Assembly (NCBI RefSeq): GCF_023101765.2
Contig: NC_064240.1
Span: 1,302,001-1,366,000 of the forward strand
DNA from: Spodoptera frugiperda
Lineage: Eukaryota > Arthropoda > Insecta > Lepidoptera > Noctuidae
Direction of reading: 5' to 3'
Length of the DNA stretch: 64,000 bases
This document shows, one piece after another, positions 9,644 to 22,058 of this stretch; the first letter of the stretch is position 1; every line of letters begins with the position of its first letter. The notes below the pieces were generated by a model. It saw only the letters and a program-made list of their open reading frames with translations. It ran no database searches and was not told where the DNA came from. The position numbers and the translations under genes were made by a program.

Positions 9644-12600
9644 TATCGGAGCGATGGAATCGTAAGTGAAATACCGCGTCGCATACTAAAGTGATGACGT
9701 AAAATTAATTGAATAAGAAAAATATAGTTTTTACCTGTTAAGTTTTATTACAAAAAATAGTATTTTTTTTTTCTGTGGAATCAGAAATTCCTTTCCATTC
9801 ATTCCATTTAGGTAATGTAAGATTTTATAAAGTATGTATGTTTTTAAGTTGTCTTTCACAATCTTCAAAACAAATCAGTAACACGTAGGTATCTCCACTA
9901 AAAGCATGCAACCAGACAACACAAGACACATCTTTCAACTCCAAACAAAAGCCACTCAATTCTTTGGACCCTTTTATATCGAGATAAATCAAAATTTGAC
10001 CGTTCCGTACGAATGCAAGTTTGACATATTTTTTGCGCGATGTCCGAAGAATGGGACAATTGTACCGTATCGTACGCAACGACCCTTGGTGAACGCAAAT
10101 TGGGTGCGCTAACTAGCCGGATTATGGGACCCGTTTGGACAGTGCGACTTAAGATACAGTACGTGGCTTATTTTTGAGGCGTGACATTGCTACGTACGTT
10201 TTTTTTTAATAAATGTCGAACATGGATTTGTGTTTGCACTTCGTTGTTTAGGTTTTAGTATGATGTGATGTTGAAAAATAAGCTGGAAGTGTTTTTTATG
10301 CATTTTCTCAATGACTTATACCTACTTAATTCACAGTTAATCAATAGGTAATCTGTAATAAAAATCTACACACAAAAGTATTAGTCAATTACATATTTTT
10401 CATTAATTTGTTATAATAATTAAGCTACAATTAAACTTGTAAAATATTCAATACGTAATACTTTAGAATTTAATAATCTTAAGACTTCAAGCTCATTACC
10501 ATTCTCTGCCAATGGGAATTCTGAAATATCTAAATCCATGTTCACTACAATCTGAAGATTATCATTCGCAAATAACGCACGTCTAAAAATAAAATAAAAT
10601 ACATTTGAACATTCAGTGCCCAGTTACCGTGTGCTAATCCTCAGCCCTTTTCTGAAGGAGTTGTTCAATCTTGTTTGATCCACAATACTCTAATAAAATA
10701 TATCATTTTAAATGCGGGATCATTATCGTTATTGCTCACGGGAACACGTTTCGCGGCTTGTTCGACGTTCGTACACTTCACGAAGTAATACTAATAAGAA
10801 TTTATTTATTCGAAGCAAGAACAGCTTTATACGAATTATTAATTTAGTCAATTGTGAATGTCATGTCATGGTTTGATTCATATTGACATAATTTTAGATA
10901 TGTAATACTGCTATGGTTTTAAACAAGTCGGTTTTAGTAAAGTCAAGACGGAAATCTCCAAGTTTCCCATGAAACAGTAAACGTGTGACGTCAATGTATA
11001 TATTTGAATAAATGTTATACTAAAACAATAGTTGTTTTTTTAGATTTTTGCATGATAAGAAGTTTTGTAATATATTTATGAAGGAGGAAATAATTTTATT
11101 GATCCTTAGTCATTAGTAATAATAAAGATCTTTTATTACATCGTTTTATTTGTATTGTTGCTTCATAAACTAGTTTCTCTATAAACGAGGATAAATAATA
11201 AGATATTGGTAAACAATAGTAATAGGTACTGTACCCACGACGTCACGAGTGGCCAACTCATTGCTGTGTTGTAATAATTCCCTTCTAAACTTACGACAGA
11301 AGTGCTTGAGTTTTTACCACTCCGGTTTCTCCAACCCAACAGCGTTTTTATTCTCAATCCACAAGTTTTACTTCACACAAAAAAATAGACAAACCAAGTC
11401 AACCTTCATGGACATACCATAGAGAATGACCATGACCTCTTTGGAGCACGAATCCTGTTTTTTAACAAAACATTTGACAATGGCAGCATAGACCAACAAT
11501 TGAGAATAGACAACTTGTTCCGAATTTGAATTTAAATGTCGTAGTGTATGGACATGGTTCGTCGTTAAGTAGTATTAGTTAAGATTAGGGTTGTACCCTT
11601 TAAGGTTGATAGTGAAGGGACAGTTGGCGTAAAAATCTGTTATGCGTCAGTTAACATTTGCTACCCGAAAATGCCCTAAAGTCATAGTCAGTTGATCCTT
11701 TCTGCATACATCTCACATAATAGAGTTTTTGCAACATGGAAGTGCATCTTTTTATCTATTTGTACTTACTGTATTGTGCCATTGTCCTCGATATTTGTTT
11801 TTAGGCCTAAAATATTTATATCCGTTCCTTAACAGATGAACAAAATGTTACGAGTTTTTAGAAGTTATACAAAGAATGTATATCTTTACGTTTTATCCGT
11901 GAATAAACCGTGATTTTTAGTTAACAAAGAATGCAATCAAAATATTTATAGAAACTACTTAGAAGCTTTATGGCCCATTCCAGAATAGAAGACAAATAGG
12001 AGAATGGAAAACAATGTTTATGTTAATGAAAAATGTCGTAGATATTATAAGTTAGATAAAAAATTGAGAAGTAAATACACACGATGCGATCATCATAAAT
12101 AGTAATAATAGCGTTAGACATTCATACATTATTGTCATTGATAGCACTGTACTTGAAGACGGACATTAAGAAGAAAGCCATTAGCTGAAATCATAGGCCA
12201 TAACCAAAGTAATATCATAAACAGTTTTGTAAGACCTTACAGCAATAGTACTTACTACTTACAAACAGTCCTCCGCCTAGCAATTTGTTAGACGCTTCAG
12301 TATTATTGCGAAAGGCAGAAACTCCATAAATTCACAAGACTTCAACATTCCCGGAATGTTTCTTCACAGTTTCATTTAGTTTAATACCCAGTTGGTTTAA
12401 TTTCAGAGTTATTATGAATTCCAGTGTGTCGTTCACGCAATTATATTTTATACTCTAAGATTATAAGAGGACAGGTAACCTTAACATGTTATTCAGAAAT
12501 GAATTTCTAGTCACCAATAAATTCGCACTATTATACTTGCAAGAAACTGTAACATAATACTCCCGTTTATTTATAGACCCAAACTTCTAATGCAATGCAA

Positions 12601-12653
12601 ATATAAAGCACGATATCAAAAGTTCCCCAACCGAGGGAAACGACAAACTATAA
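9644..12653. other. Unassigned DNA
   Basis: No supported gene, RNA or repeat in 3 kb. Overlapping open frames at 9825-10112 on both strands are 66-84 codons and look like chance frames. The short CpG-containing stretch 10005-10135 is the only compositional change. Confidence 0.3.
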
Positions 12654-13236
12654 CGTTACCATATTTACGATTTCGGTCATTTTTCTTCACTCGATAGTAC
12701 CATTGAATACCACAAACCCTCTACTTTATCTAGCAATTTATTAGATCAAATGACACCAAGTGATAATGCAGTTTCAAAATCAATAATTGTACCAAAAGCA
12801 CCTCTAAAGCAAGACGATAAAGATCACAATGAGAATTTAGGAGATATCAATAATGTTGTCGATGCGAATGTATATCAGAGTCTTGAATATCGGGGCGTTT
12901 GTTCAAATAATATTTTCGGAAACAAGGGAAGACAAGTATTTGATGAGATGACAGATTCTTGAATAGATTTTGATATTTAAGAAATAGGGAGCACTGTCAG
13001 TTTGTTTATTGCAAATATATCAACGGAGAATGGACTAGACGCATGCAATTTTGAGAAGAATGCATTTTATGGGAAGATTTTCATCATATTTTTTTGTAAA
13101 ATATAATATTTGTTTACGTGGTTGTGAGAACTCAGATAACTTTGGGTTTCCGAAAAACGATTTCAACATGATGAAATTTAGAATACCACACATGCCGCAG
13201 GCAGCTTACATTTGCACGGTAGCTAAGTATTTATAA
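12654..13236 (+). other. Coding-looking stretch, possibly a decayed or unrecognised gene
   Basis: Two open runs follow one another on the plus strand. The first is open from 12654 to a TGA at 12960 (102 codons); its first ATG is at 12750, and the 70-residue part from there is hydrophilic and acidic. The second is open from 13039 to a TAA at 13234 (65 codons, with residues such as RGCENSDNFGFPKNDFNMMK). They are in different frames with stops between. Amino-acid composition looks less random than in most frames here, but both lengths are within chance, and I recognise no family. It may be a broken gene, exons of one, or nothing. Confidence 0.15.
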
Positions 13237-16200
13237 GGTTCTCAATAAATTGAACCCTTTCTTAATACAATTCCCAATAACGAATAGCCAATACAACACT
13301 TGATTCCTTTTCAATGGCTTTTGTATCACCAATTTTGTCAGCTTCGAATGGTATGAAAGCTGTCACATCAATTTCTTTAAAATCCAACGCTAGATTGATA
13401 TTGATTCGAACTGCATATTGTACGACATGAAACTGTTACGTCAGTCTACCTGTTATTCTATTGTTTAAAGCAAGGAACCCTATTAGGGAAGCGGATACTT
13501 CATAAGTTCGACGACCCGGGCGTGTGAACTCACTGTTACCTTCGCTGCATTCATTTGTACCTCATCAAACTGCATTTTCACCCTGACATGCTGTCACGTT
13601 GCAAATTCTGACAATGTCATGACAATCTATGACGGGAAAGGGTATACAAGAAAGGGTTCGACCCTTAGGTCAACAATAACATTTCATACCGTTTAAAACA
13701 GTTTGTTAGATGAGAAATCTATTGTTGCAGTCTTATCTTGTTCATATCTAACTGGTTTGATTGTTATCTTAATAGCATTATCGATAATCATATTGCTAAA
13801 TATAAGATTACGGTATAAGAATTTTTAAGGTCGTTGATTTCAAATTGTGTAACCTGTCAAAGTTATTGAAATGTGTTGTTGATCTATTGAACCCTAATGT
13901 AACTGGCAATTGTTTGTGACGTGGTAAGATTGAGACCATGTATTTGTTACATAATTGCTTTAGCGATTTTGCCGTGGTTATTAGGCAGAATATTGTAGAT
14001 GCATCTTTAAGTATTAGAAAGTGGTAAGTATGCCAATAACTTAATGTACGTAGAAGAAGCAGTATTGCCGATGAAACTGTGCTTACAATAGTAAAATAAA
14101 TCAGTTCTAAAATTAAAGGAAAAGAAAGTTATTGTTCAATGTTTATGAGCCTGTAGTTTACTATCTTCATCAAAGACAATAGGCACAAACTTTATTGGAT
14201 CTCTCAATTAACAAGAAACTTCTCTCAACCTTTGGTAAATCTGCACAATAATTTACAACTGAGACAAATACACATTTATCTCTGCCTAATTTTTTCTCAC
14301 CATTCAAATGTTCCCAAGTGGCCAATTGTTGTTTGTTAACATTATTTTTAACACTACCAACCGGTCCTGCAACACGGAAGTTGAGTCGCACGCCGATTAT
14401 TCGTGTTTTCAAGTAAAACTTGGCTGCAACATCTGTCCGGTCTCTGGTCCCAATAGTCGTCGGTTCCTTTGTTAATCGTTCGCACTCCGTTGCATCTTGC
14501 ATTTCTGTTGAAGACGTCACTTTTGACGTGTTATGATTGAAGTTACGAAAGGTTGGGTCAGTGAGATCATTTTTTTTCTTTTCTGTCTTTACATAAACGT
14601 GGATTTATTATTCTTTCTCGCGTTCTTGTTACCGGATTCTTTATAAAACTTCGCAGCTTTTTATCCGCAAAACGGGAGCAGTTTCGAAGCTCATAATTTC
14701 TGATCTAACAATTCCAAAAATCGGCGGCTCATACAACTTGACATTTTATTGCTGTCCATAACGAAATCTTCTTTTCAACCCCTGATTATGCCAACTAGAA
14801 AGAAGAAAGCGTTACACACGTTTTTGTATTGATTCTATCAATTTAGTAAACGACCCGTAACCAAATCTTAGTAGCGCGAAATTATACTGTTACCATAGTG
14901 TAGTCATACGTTTCCTATGATTTATTGTGTACGAATAATTCTAATGGGTTTTACGGGTCATAAATTTGTTCAACGCCTTTGATAACACCGTCTAATGTCA
15001 TTGATATTGAGAAAACCCATTGTACATCGTCGTACGCGCACGCCGTGATGTCATTGTTGGAAGTGAAATATTTTGATTTATAACCCCTTTTGTTTTCTCC
15101 GAAGAAAAGGATTAAAATTCAAATTGAGTTTAGATTTCTTTTATGAACATTCGTTGCTGCCGTCTTGTTTCCTTTTATTGTGATAATTACGTGAAATCAT
15201 TTATTGTGCTGGAACTAAACTAAGTAAATAAAATGTTAATTTCTTTAGAGCATTGTAATTGTTATACAAGTGGTAATTCGGTTCACATAATTAAAATGTC
15301 GAGATTGTTATTGCTACTGGATGTTGGAATAATTATAATTATTATTTCAAATAGATGAGCATTTATTCGTCGTATCTATACTGTTTATTACTTCCTCGTT
15401 CCAGTCTTTCCCAGAGCTAGCAAAGGTAGAATTACTGCTTCGTTATCAATTTCTAGCTATTGACTGTTTTGTGGTGTCGAATTATATGACAACAGCTTCT
15501 AAACTATGGTATCTAAAAAGTTTATTCAGTAATCCAACGATGTATCGTTTAGTCCCGGTGATGAATAACTAAAGAAGGATCAGAAAAACATAGCCGCTCA
15601 CTGGGGATGTAAACGAATAAATTGTCAATCCTATTGTTACGGTAACTGGTTTGGAAGTTCCGTAATATCATTACATAGTCTAGATCCAGTTTCAACCAAA
15701 TAAATTCTTAGTCTTTATCCCCACGGTACATCTTCAAAAATTAATAATCTTTTCCCAGACCCCAGTTTTACCCTAACGCGGTCCGCCCTACACTCTTGGG
15801 TGTCACCCCTACCCATTCCTGTCCAATCGCAACGTCTTAAAATTGCAACTTTATTTTGCACCCTTCTTCGATTGCATAAAAAATATATCAGGGGTGTCTC
15901 CTCGCAAGTTTAGGGTCTCATCGACTTTTTTCCCAAACCGAATTGCAATTTTTGTGTTACAATTTTTTTCTTTTTTTGCGAGAATTTTGTGGGATTTTAT
16001 TTTAGTTTTGGTTTCCTGTTTTGTTATTTAGATGTTTGTATTTTTTGTGTTGCTACGACAATGGAGTTGTCACTGTTCGCGTTGATAAATCCGATTATTA
16101 CGGTTTTTGAGACTTTTTAATGTTTGGGTGGTTCTGTAACGCGATTAGCTTCGTTGCTATGGATATTCTTGAGATTGTTATGTAAACCGACGCCTTTTCC

Positions 16201-18400
16201 CCAATCCTTTTGTAAATTATAAATAAACCTTCTTTTAGCGATCAAAACTAGTCCTATTTGTTATTTGCTGTAAAGCTTAGTGTTGTTACACATTAAAGCT
16301 TTAGTTTTTATCATTTACTTTACGAGTGCTCTAGTGCCGTTCTCAGTCCGTTTCGCCAACAAACACTTCAGTGTTTTTATGTCTCTTTTCTTCATTCCCA
16401 TAATTAATATCCGTGCAACCAATATTTAACCTTCAAGTGACGAAACACAATAGAAACCGTCAGCTTCAATTAGCTCAACTTTGTTCGTTGAGTTTCAAAA
16501 AACATTGAGCTTAATGCTCTTAAACACAAAGTTGTTTTTTATTAAACTTTTTACCCTTATCTCCTTTGCAAATTTTATGCAAATAGTATTTGTTTGAAGG
16601 GGTAACTTGAGTCCATGTTTTCGCGTGTCCCTTGGAGGTAGACATCTTGTTTTTTATAAGGATTAGTTTTCTAAATACATTTTAATTGGGACCTTATTGT
16701 GTGATCCCCTTTGAAATGTCAAGTTCAAGTTTGACGTGACGTCATGTCGTTATGAGTGATGGGAATTATTGTCATTTGCGGATAGTCCGAGTTAATCTCG
16801 GTTTTACGGTTATTGGTCCGATTTGTATTGTTCGGTTATGGATTGCGGTGGCTTTGTTGTTATAATCGGTTTGTGGGTTGGAAAGGTAAATAGTAAAAAA
16901 TAGAAAATATACATTGTTATAATTCGTTCATGGTTTTCCTGTAAGACCTGCTAGATATTCTGTAACTGTTAATTCGCCTGTCATTGGTCAAGATTATTCT
17001 CACAACCAATAACATGGTGGACTGCTATCGAGTTTACTTCGATCTTTCAAATTGAAAGTTACAGAATAGCGTAGCTGGTTGATGATGCGTTTAGGTGTGA
17101 TATTAATACACCAATACACTCTAGAATAACTAAGTATTCAAGCTAAAAAAACCTTTTCGCTCGTCCCGGGTTTAAAATTCCTACAGTTTAGTAGCCACAT
17201 TTGCAGTCATGATTTTTAAACCTTAAGAGTCTAATCAATTTATCATTTCTAGATCATACATGACAGTTGTTGTACCTAGACGAAGATAACCTTAGTAACT
17301 GTTTACATTATTTCATCTATCTAATCAATCACTCTCACACCACGATAATGCTTCATTTTTTTAATATATTTTACTCGTTCCACCAGGCTAAGTAACCATT
17401 ACACTTAGTTTAACACGCAATTTTTTTTATAAAGCGTAAAATCACATTACCCGCCCCAGTTTCGAACTCTCTTAACCCTGTAAGCTAAAAATAACACAAT
17501 TAAAAACGCCAATATTCTCCTGTGATGTGATGATTAATCATTTTGTGAACGTCCATTGCTGTATTTTTGATATAAATATATGGCTACTAATCGAGCTATA
17601 CATAACCAGTTTACCATGGTCTCGCTTTGTATGAACTTTCCGTACATTCGAAGGTCAGTTTATACTGGTCTTGTATAACATAATGTGTGACTATCATTAA
17701 TCTAAATTGTGGAACACAACTGTGCCGCTGACGTAAATGTATCGAAATTGTTCAATGATACGATTTGCCGTATCATTAATATTATGGCGTTCTATGTTTA
17801 AAATTTTGAAATGCAATTCTTTTTTTTTTGGAATATGCCGTTTCTGATATTTGTGTAGAATCATTGTTTTTTTTTTAATTTAAATGTTGTATTCTATTAT
17901 TTGGTTTAATCGATGATATTTTTATTTCATAAATTCATATTGTTGATTTTTTACGTGTATTTTTTTCTTTTTATCGAATTTAAACTTCTGTCAACGGTAT
18001 TTTCAATACGCCTGTGAATTGGCAAAAAATTAATTATGCGATTGCTACATAATTTGATAGATGAATAATTTTATTACCTAAATATCATCGCTCAAATCAA
18101 TTTGAGAGTTGCCTATTCAATGGTCGAAATTTTCTGTTGGCAATAAGACTACAAAATTACTTATCTATAGTGTCTCCTACACACATACCTATTACTTAAA
18201 TAACTAATGAAATATGACAAAAACAGAATCAGTTCAATCACTGCACCCCCAAATCCTATGAAATCTCACTCAGCTTTACAAAAGCAAAATAAATTAACTT
18301 CCATATCTCATAACTGTCAATATCTAAACCATCAGTCATGTTTAAGCTTTACACACAACCGCACATCAAAATACCCCAAACTGTCAAAAATGTTTAACGC
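13237..18400. other. Unassigned DNA
   Basis: No supported gene. There is a 116-codon minus frame at 14170-14520 (chance length, no motif). A plus ATG at 13938 opens 29 codons up to a GTAAGT, but this is not distinguishable from chance. C-rich text lies at 15770-15830, a T-rich tract at 15950-15985, and poly-T runs near 17820 and 17867. A tRNA-like scrap (agttcgaaact on the minus strand) is near 17457. Confidence 0.3.
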
Positions 18401-18441
18401 AATTTCAACTTTATTACAAAGTGACAAGATTGAAATTGTAT
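18401..18441. repeat. Short repeat with inverted ends, relative of 901-945
   Basis: AATTTCAA at 18401 and TTGAAATT at 18430 form inverted ends around 'actttattacaaagtgac'. The same core is at about 901-945. Probably a small dispersed element end. Confidence 0.4.
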
Positions 18442-18731
18442 TAAAGGCTATTGTAGCTTGATATGCTGTATGTAGTCTGTATACACCCCCGCTTATAATA
18501 CGCCTAGGTATGTTACGCACAACGTGTCGCGTAGTACGCATAAATCTATTGTGTACACCCCCTAATGTCTAGCCGTTACAATGCAATATTAAGGGAATTT
18601 ATTTTATTTGAATTATAATAATTGATTTTAGTTTGATTAAAGTTCATTTCGTTTGGTTTTTCATGTTTATAACATTCCATCTCTGTTGGAAACACATCCT
18701 AATTTGATTTTGCTTAGGCTTAAAAAATATT

Positions 18732-18797
18732 ATGTCTTGGCGGCACTGAGCGCTTACCATCAGGTGACCTGTATGCTCGTTTGCCCCCTTTTTCCAT
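18732..18797 (-). repeat. Dispersed repeat fragment (family C1)
   Basis: On the plus strand: 'ggcggcactgagcgcttacc', 'atcaggtgacctgtatgctc' and 'gtttgccccctttttccata'. This is the reverse complement of the block at 5591-5662 and 45475-45620. Confidence 0.65.
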
Positions 18798-18854
18798 AAA
18801 AAATATACGAATCCATACATTTCTGAACGCTTACAAAGCTGTGGATAAAGATAG

Positions 18855-18885
18855 TTATTATTATTATTTATTTATTTATTTTCCA
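18855..18885. repeat. AT-rich microsatellite (ATT)n/(ATTT)n
   Basis: A compound low-complexity tract: 'attattattat' followed by 'ttatttatttattt'. Confidence 0.7.
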
Positions 18886-19849
18886 TATAAATTACATTAT
18901 AATATACTAAGCCCCACAAAACCGTTGCAATGGTTTGACTGTGGGGTATTTAATTATATTAATATTCTCATTTCTATAAATCAATCATAAGTTATGCATA
19001 AATAAATAAACCGCTATGCAGTTCCATAAGTAAATATATCTGCAAGTTTCCTCATTGAGTACTACATACATAAGTCAACCAATAGTCATGTCAAGGATAA
19101 ATACATAAATACGAGGTAGGTACATAATGCACTTGGTTATTAATAGGCTGCTCACCTCTTGTTACTGTTTAATTAATTGGTATTATGTTTGTTTGTTTAT
19201 TGTCATTGCTGCTTGTCTATTAATAACTAGTACTTATAGTAAGTAGCTATGTGTCCAACTCTAACCTTAAAATAACGTGAATAAGTACGTGGTTATCGAA
19301 AATTCACAGGTTACCAAATACAAACTAACTCGGCGATAACAGTATCCAGTAAATTCATTCTGATTCATACACAGCACATACTATATGCATATAGGTACAT
19401 ATAAATGTATTAAAGAAAATAGAATACTATCCTATTCTACGCATAAGTATGCGATATTAACAAGAAATCAAGAGCTAATAGAAAAGGGAGTGTGCCATAG
19501 CAGTTAGGTCTCCTTTTAAGTTCTTTCATTCTGAAGGAATGCTCTACTAACGTCTTCTTACTTCGTAAAGTATGTACAAACAGAGAATACCTACATACAT
19601 AACTGCCTGTCTCCCATGGGGTAGGCAAACAATGACCAATTGCTACGAATCTTACCTACATATCTCTTTCGCTTCATCAACAGTCATCAGTGTTTTCATG
19701 CATGCTCGTACGTTAAGGGTACTTTTAATTTAGCCCTTCTTTAATATCTTTAATAGCTAATACCTCTATCTATCCTATATATCCTAACAATAGTTTTCTC
19801 CCTCTACTACTCTAAATCTACTGATCCCACAATATAGTGCGTAAATACA

Positions 19850-20035
19850 CCCAGTAATCGTACTGCCAAGTGCACTGGCACGTACTGCGATGTTCACTGA
19901 CGCGTTAACCGCAGTACACACTGTAGTGTTTGCTATTCCCGACGCGTCACTGGTCAGTGGTCACTCGTCATTCGTGTTTGCGTAGTCTAGGTTTGGTGAC
20001 GAACTGATTCTGTGTTTAGTGTGGTGTAGAATTCT
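19850..20035. promoter_or_regulatory. CpG-richer patch with inverted repeats; possible promoter
   Basis: This patch is visibly richer in CG dinucleotides than its flanks. It holds GTACTGCG (19882-19889) mirrored by CGCAGTAC (19910-19917), and an initiator-like TCAGT in 'ctggtcagtggtcactcg'. No exon follows clearly. This is a weak suggestion of a promoter or regulatory patch. Confidence 0.2.
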
Positions 20036-20214
20036 GTGTAATACTCATGAAACACACAATTTCTTATTTATTTTTATGTTACTGTGGGAAGAGGAATGAA
20101 GGAATGACGATTGTGTCTGTTTACCATTATTCCAGATTTGTTTTTCCTACAAAACATTTTCTAAACAAGAACTTTTTTATATAGAACCGTCATAACGTGC
20201 AACTAATGGGAAAT

Positions 20215-20320
20215 TTTCGAAATACCGAAAAAAGCCCATTAATTTGCTCGACCCAGGAATCAATCCTGAGACTTCTTGTCCGACAGTCGCAATTGCGACC
20301 ACTCGATCGAGGCAGTTAGT
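20215..20320 (-). mobile_element. SINE family B head fragment
   Basis: The minus strand reads 'ctcgatcgagtggtcgcaat', then 'aagtctcaggattgattcct' and 'gggtcgagcaaattaatggg', then 'ctttttcggtatttcg'. It is tRNA-like with a decayed B box, and the same order occurs at 63906-64000. The tail seen at 63765 is absent. Confidence 0.6.
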
Positions 20321-21105
20321 AAACTTAATAGTGTACCCTACTAACAATTAACAAATTATTTCATTGAACACGAACTGTATTCAATGCAATAACTGTCAAT
20401 CACTAACTCTAATTTACTTCTATAATAAAATACAGTAAAAAACAGCTTATATTCAGAATCCAGTCCTCATTGACGTACGAACGCAAATAGATTGGAGATC
20501 CTAAATAAACATGTTAAGGACGCGTTCTCAAATCTGACGTAAATAAGCTATTTTTCAGTACATATTACGACCAAAAGAAACTTAACTGAACATAACTAAC
20601 AATTACAATAGATAGATCACTTCTTTATCTCCAAAATATTGATTTGTAATGTGAAAAAAGTTATATTTTATTATTGCAAACACGATTTTTCTTTACCTCT
20701 TCACACAAAATTGACAAAAAAGGGTTGAGTTTAGGAACATTTTACTGCTACTACACGCATAATTCTGAATCTCAAAAAAATATCCCGGGGAAGCAGACAT
20801 AATCAAAAATTATACGATGGGAAAAAATTACGAAAATATTTGAAATTGTCTCGGAAATAAATAAAAGTTCCCGTTTAATTTTTTCTCCTATTTTGCTGTC
20901 AGACATCAACTTTAAAGCGTAGCAATAAGGGTTATTTTATTTGTTTACTATTTAGATTTATTGGATAGAAAATGTCAAATGAAATTTCAGTCTGCGCTCG
21001 AGCGCTGTCGTGGGTGGACGCTGCGTCGCCTGTTACAAAAAATGGCCTTGAAAAAGATCGCTGTACGAGTACAAAATATTTGATATTATACTTCACAAAC
21101 CAATC
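20321..21105. other. Unassigned DNA
   Basis: No gene seen. A short CpG-containing stretch lies at about 20990-21035. Confidence 0.3.
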
Positions 21106-21245
21106 TTGATATTTTTACCGACTTCACAAAAAGGAGGAGGTACTATGTTCGGCTGTTTGTATGTTTTTTTACACATTCTGTACGAGCAACACTTTACTGA
21201 ATATAGAATGTTTCGTTATATTATTTTGAACATGAGGTTAAATCA
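21106..21245. repeat. Leading part of the complex repeat region
   Basis: 'accgacttcacaaaaaggag' then 'gaggtactatgttcggctgt' is wording I know from widespread lepidopteran transposable-element ends. A partial counterpart on the other side (gaagaggtcggttatatag) is at about 23785-23803. The stretch may therefore be the left flank of one element containing the minisatellite. Confidence 0.4.
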
Positions 21246-21250
21246 AAATC

Positions 21251-22058
21251 CAAGATGGCGCCGACAAGATTTGCCAACTTTCCATCATGGGTGTCATTTT
21301 CATGGTTTTTGGGGTCGCTTATAGCGAATATGGAGTCAAAATCAAAATCCAAGATGGCGCCGACTAGATTTGCCAACTTTCCATCATGGGTGTCATTTTC
21401 GTGGTTTTTGGGGTCACTTATAGCGAATATGGAGTCAAAATCAAAATCCAAGATGGCGCCGACAAGATTTGCCAACTTTCCATCATGGGTGTCATTTTCA
21501 TGGTTTTTGGGGTCGCTTATAGCGAATATGGAGTCAAAATCAAAATCCAAGATGGCGCCGACTAGATTTGCCAACTTTCCATCATGGGTGTCATTTTCGT
21601 GGTTTTTGGGGTCGCTTATAGCGAATATGGAGTCAAAATCAAAATCCAAGATGGCGCCGACAAGATTTGCCAACTTTCCATCATGGGTGTCATTTTCATG
21701 GTTTTTGGGGTCGCTTATAGCGAATATGGAGTCAAAATCAAAATCCAAGATGGCGCCGACAAGATTTGCCAACTTTCTATCATGGGTGTCATTTTCATGG
21801 TTTTTGGGGTCGCTTATAGCGAATATGGAGTCAAAATCAAAATCCAAGATGGCGCCGACAAGATTTGCCAACTTTCCATCATGGGTGTCATTTTCATGGT
21901 TTTTGGGGTCGCTTATAGCGAATATGGAGTCAAAATCAAAATCCAAGATGGCGCCGACTAGATTTGCCAACTTTCCATCATGGGTGTCATTTTCATGGTT
22001 TTTGGGGTCGCTTATAACGAATATAAAGTGAAAATCTAAGTTCAAGATGGCGCCGACA
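21251..22058. repeat. 99-bp minisatellite, eight full periods
   Basis: The word CAAGATGGCGCCGAC starts at 21251 and recurs every 99 bases up to 22043, so nine word copies bound eight units. Units alternate between two variants: 'gccgacaag ... ttttcatgg' (units 1, 3, 5, 6, 7) and 'gccgactag ... ttttcgtgg' (units 2 and 4). Unit 8 is a diverged mix. This suggests duplication of a 198-bp dimer. Because 99 is 33 codons and the unit lacks stops in several frames, long artificial reading frames appear: 303 codons on minus (22132-21221), 258 on plus (21255-22031) and 125 on plus (21584-21961). They show no independent signs of coding. Each unit holds a YY1/Pho-like motif around ATGGC. Confidence 0.95.

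Noticed and set aside
9825..10112. Overlapping 66-84-codon frames on both strands as a gene
   Set aside because: Frames are open on both strands at once, have chance lengths and show no motif, start context or splice support.
14170..14520. 116-codon minus frame as a gene
   Set aside because: Length is about what chance gives as a maximum in this much AT-rich DNA, with no motif and no splice or promoter support.
17440..17480. tRNA gene
   Set aside because: Only a loose B-box-like word on the minus strand; no acceptor stem or anticodon arm.
21251..22058. CRISPR array
   Set aside because: The whole 99-bp period is repeated; there are no unique spacers, no cas genes, and the genome is eukaryotic.
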